From NCBI GenBank assembly GCA_010093485.1, contig MU001493.1, forward strand, positions 2,468,937 to 2,532,936: a DNA stretch of 64,000 bases, given 5' to 3'. This document shows positions 63,751 through 64,000 of this stretch, piece by piece. Both the position numbers and the translations under genes were made by a program. Origin of the DNA: Karstenula rhodostoma CBS 690.94 (Eukaryota > Ascomycota > Dothideomycetes > Pleosporales > Didymosphaeriaceae). The stretch's first letter is position 1. Every line of letters begins with the position of its first letter. The notes beneath the pieces are model-generated. The model was not told where the DNA came from. It saw only the letters and a list, made by a program, of their open reading frames with translations, and made no database searches.

Positions 63751-64000
63751 AGTGTCCCAGTCGCCTACTACGTGGACGCAATTCGAGACCGCTTCTGAGC
63801 ACAAGCAACACATCGAAACTCGGGAATCTTGCTCTGGCCTTGCAGTATTCAACCACGGCGTCTTCCCATGGATCACCCCCTCCTCGCGAGTGCGTCTCCA
63901 TACGGCAACAAATGCAGCAGGGAAACGCATTGTCTTCCTTTTGGTTGAAATATCTCTCCTATTCTATGAAAAGGCACACCACAGCCTATTTTTTCATTGC
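63751..64000. other. 3' flank of gene J to window end
   Basis: No gene supported in the remaining 250 bases. Confidence 0.5.

Overview
The window reads as nuclear DNA of a filamentous ascomycete (Pezizomycotina; a Dothideomycete is my best guess, from gene content only). The signs are short introns (mostly 47-63 nt) with GTAAGT-like donors and CTAAC/CTGAC branch sites, monocistronic genes on both strands, and a typical fungal housekeeping set. There are no operons, ribosome binding sites, tRNA or rRNA genes that I can see.

Positions 1-12.4 kb are an ordinary housekeeping block: the 3' part of an RSC8/SWI3-type chromatin remodelling subunit, a mitochondrial outer membrane OM14-like gene with an apparent 2-nt microexon, an unknown 401-aa protein, cytosolic glutaminyl-tRNA synthetase, and a P5A (Spf1-type) ATPase. 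From 12.6 to about 17 kb lies a long array of highly degenerate, same-orientation repeats of about 48 bp, interrupted by a 1.1-kb foreign-looking block and preceded by a TATA-box promoter-like sequence; a small outlier of the same repeat sits at 21.3-21.5 kb. Between and beyond them are a luciferase-domain-like membrane protein, an SRPBCC protein, a small orphan gene, gene relics and two foldback structures (23.8 and 28.4 kb).

Positions 25-32.4 kb return to ordinary genes: an extended SDR epimerase/dehydratase, an unknown two-exon membrane-anchored protein, a MacroD-like ADP-ribose hydrolase with a possible mitochondrial presequence, and a secreted type-B carboxylesterase.

The second half (33.6-63.8 kb) is dominated by a cluster of proteins I do not recognise as any named family. 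At least six, probably nine, are related modular proteins (here A to J; G is doubtful and K at 20.5 kb is a possible outlier). I see four recurring modules: M1 (N-terminal helical, ending in an FPLR-like motif), M2 (N-x-T-x-x-E-[IL]-x-x-F-[FL]-P ... I-x-R), M3 (P-x-x-F-R-x-L-A-x-G-V-K-x-[LM]-P-x-G-x-D-A-L-x-[LF]-T-R ... P-x-D-[FY]) and M4 (G-P-R-T-x-A-P-F-R ... WAEN-[IL]-RWA ... H). They are joined by low-complexity linkers, often with basic nuclear-localisation-like motifs. Members keep different module subsets: A and B have M1-M2-M3, C has M1, D and E have M2-M3-M4, F has M2-M3-M4-like, J has M2-M3-like, H and I are strongly diverged. Four of them (A, B, C, J) have a TATA box 154-167 nt before the start codon. 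A small Met-rich secreted protein gene with three exons is embedded in the cluster. This orphan modular family is the most likely undescribed system here; its function cannot be read from sequence, though nuclear/chromatin action is a reasonable hypothesis.
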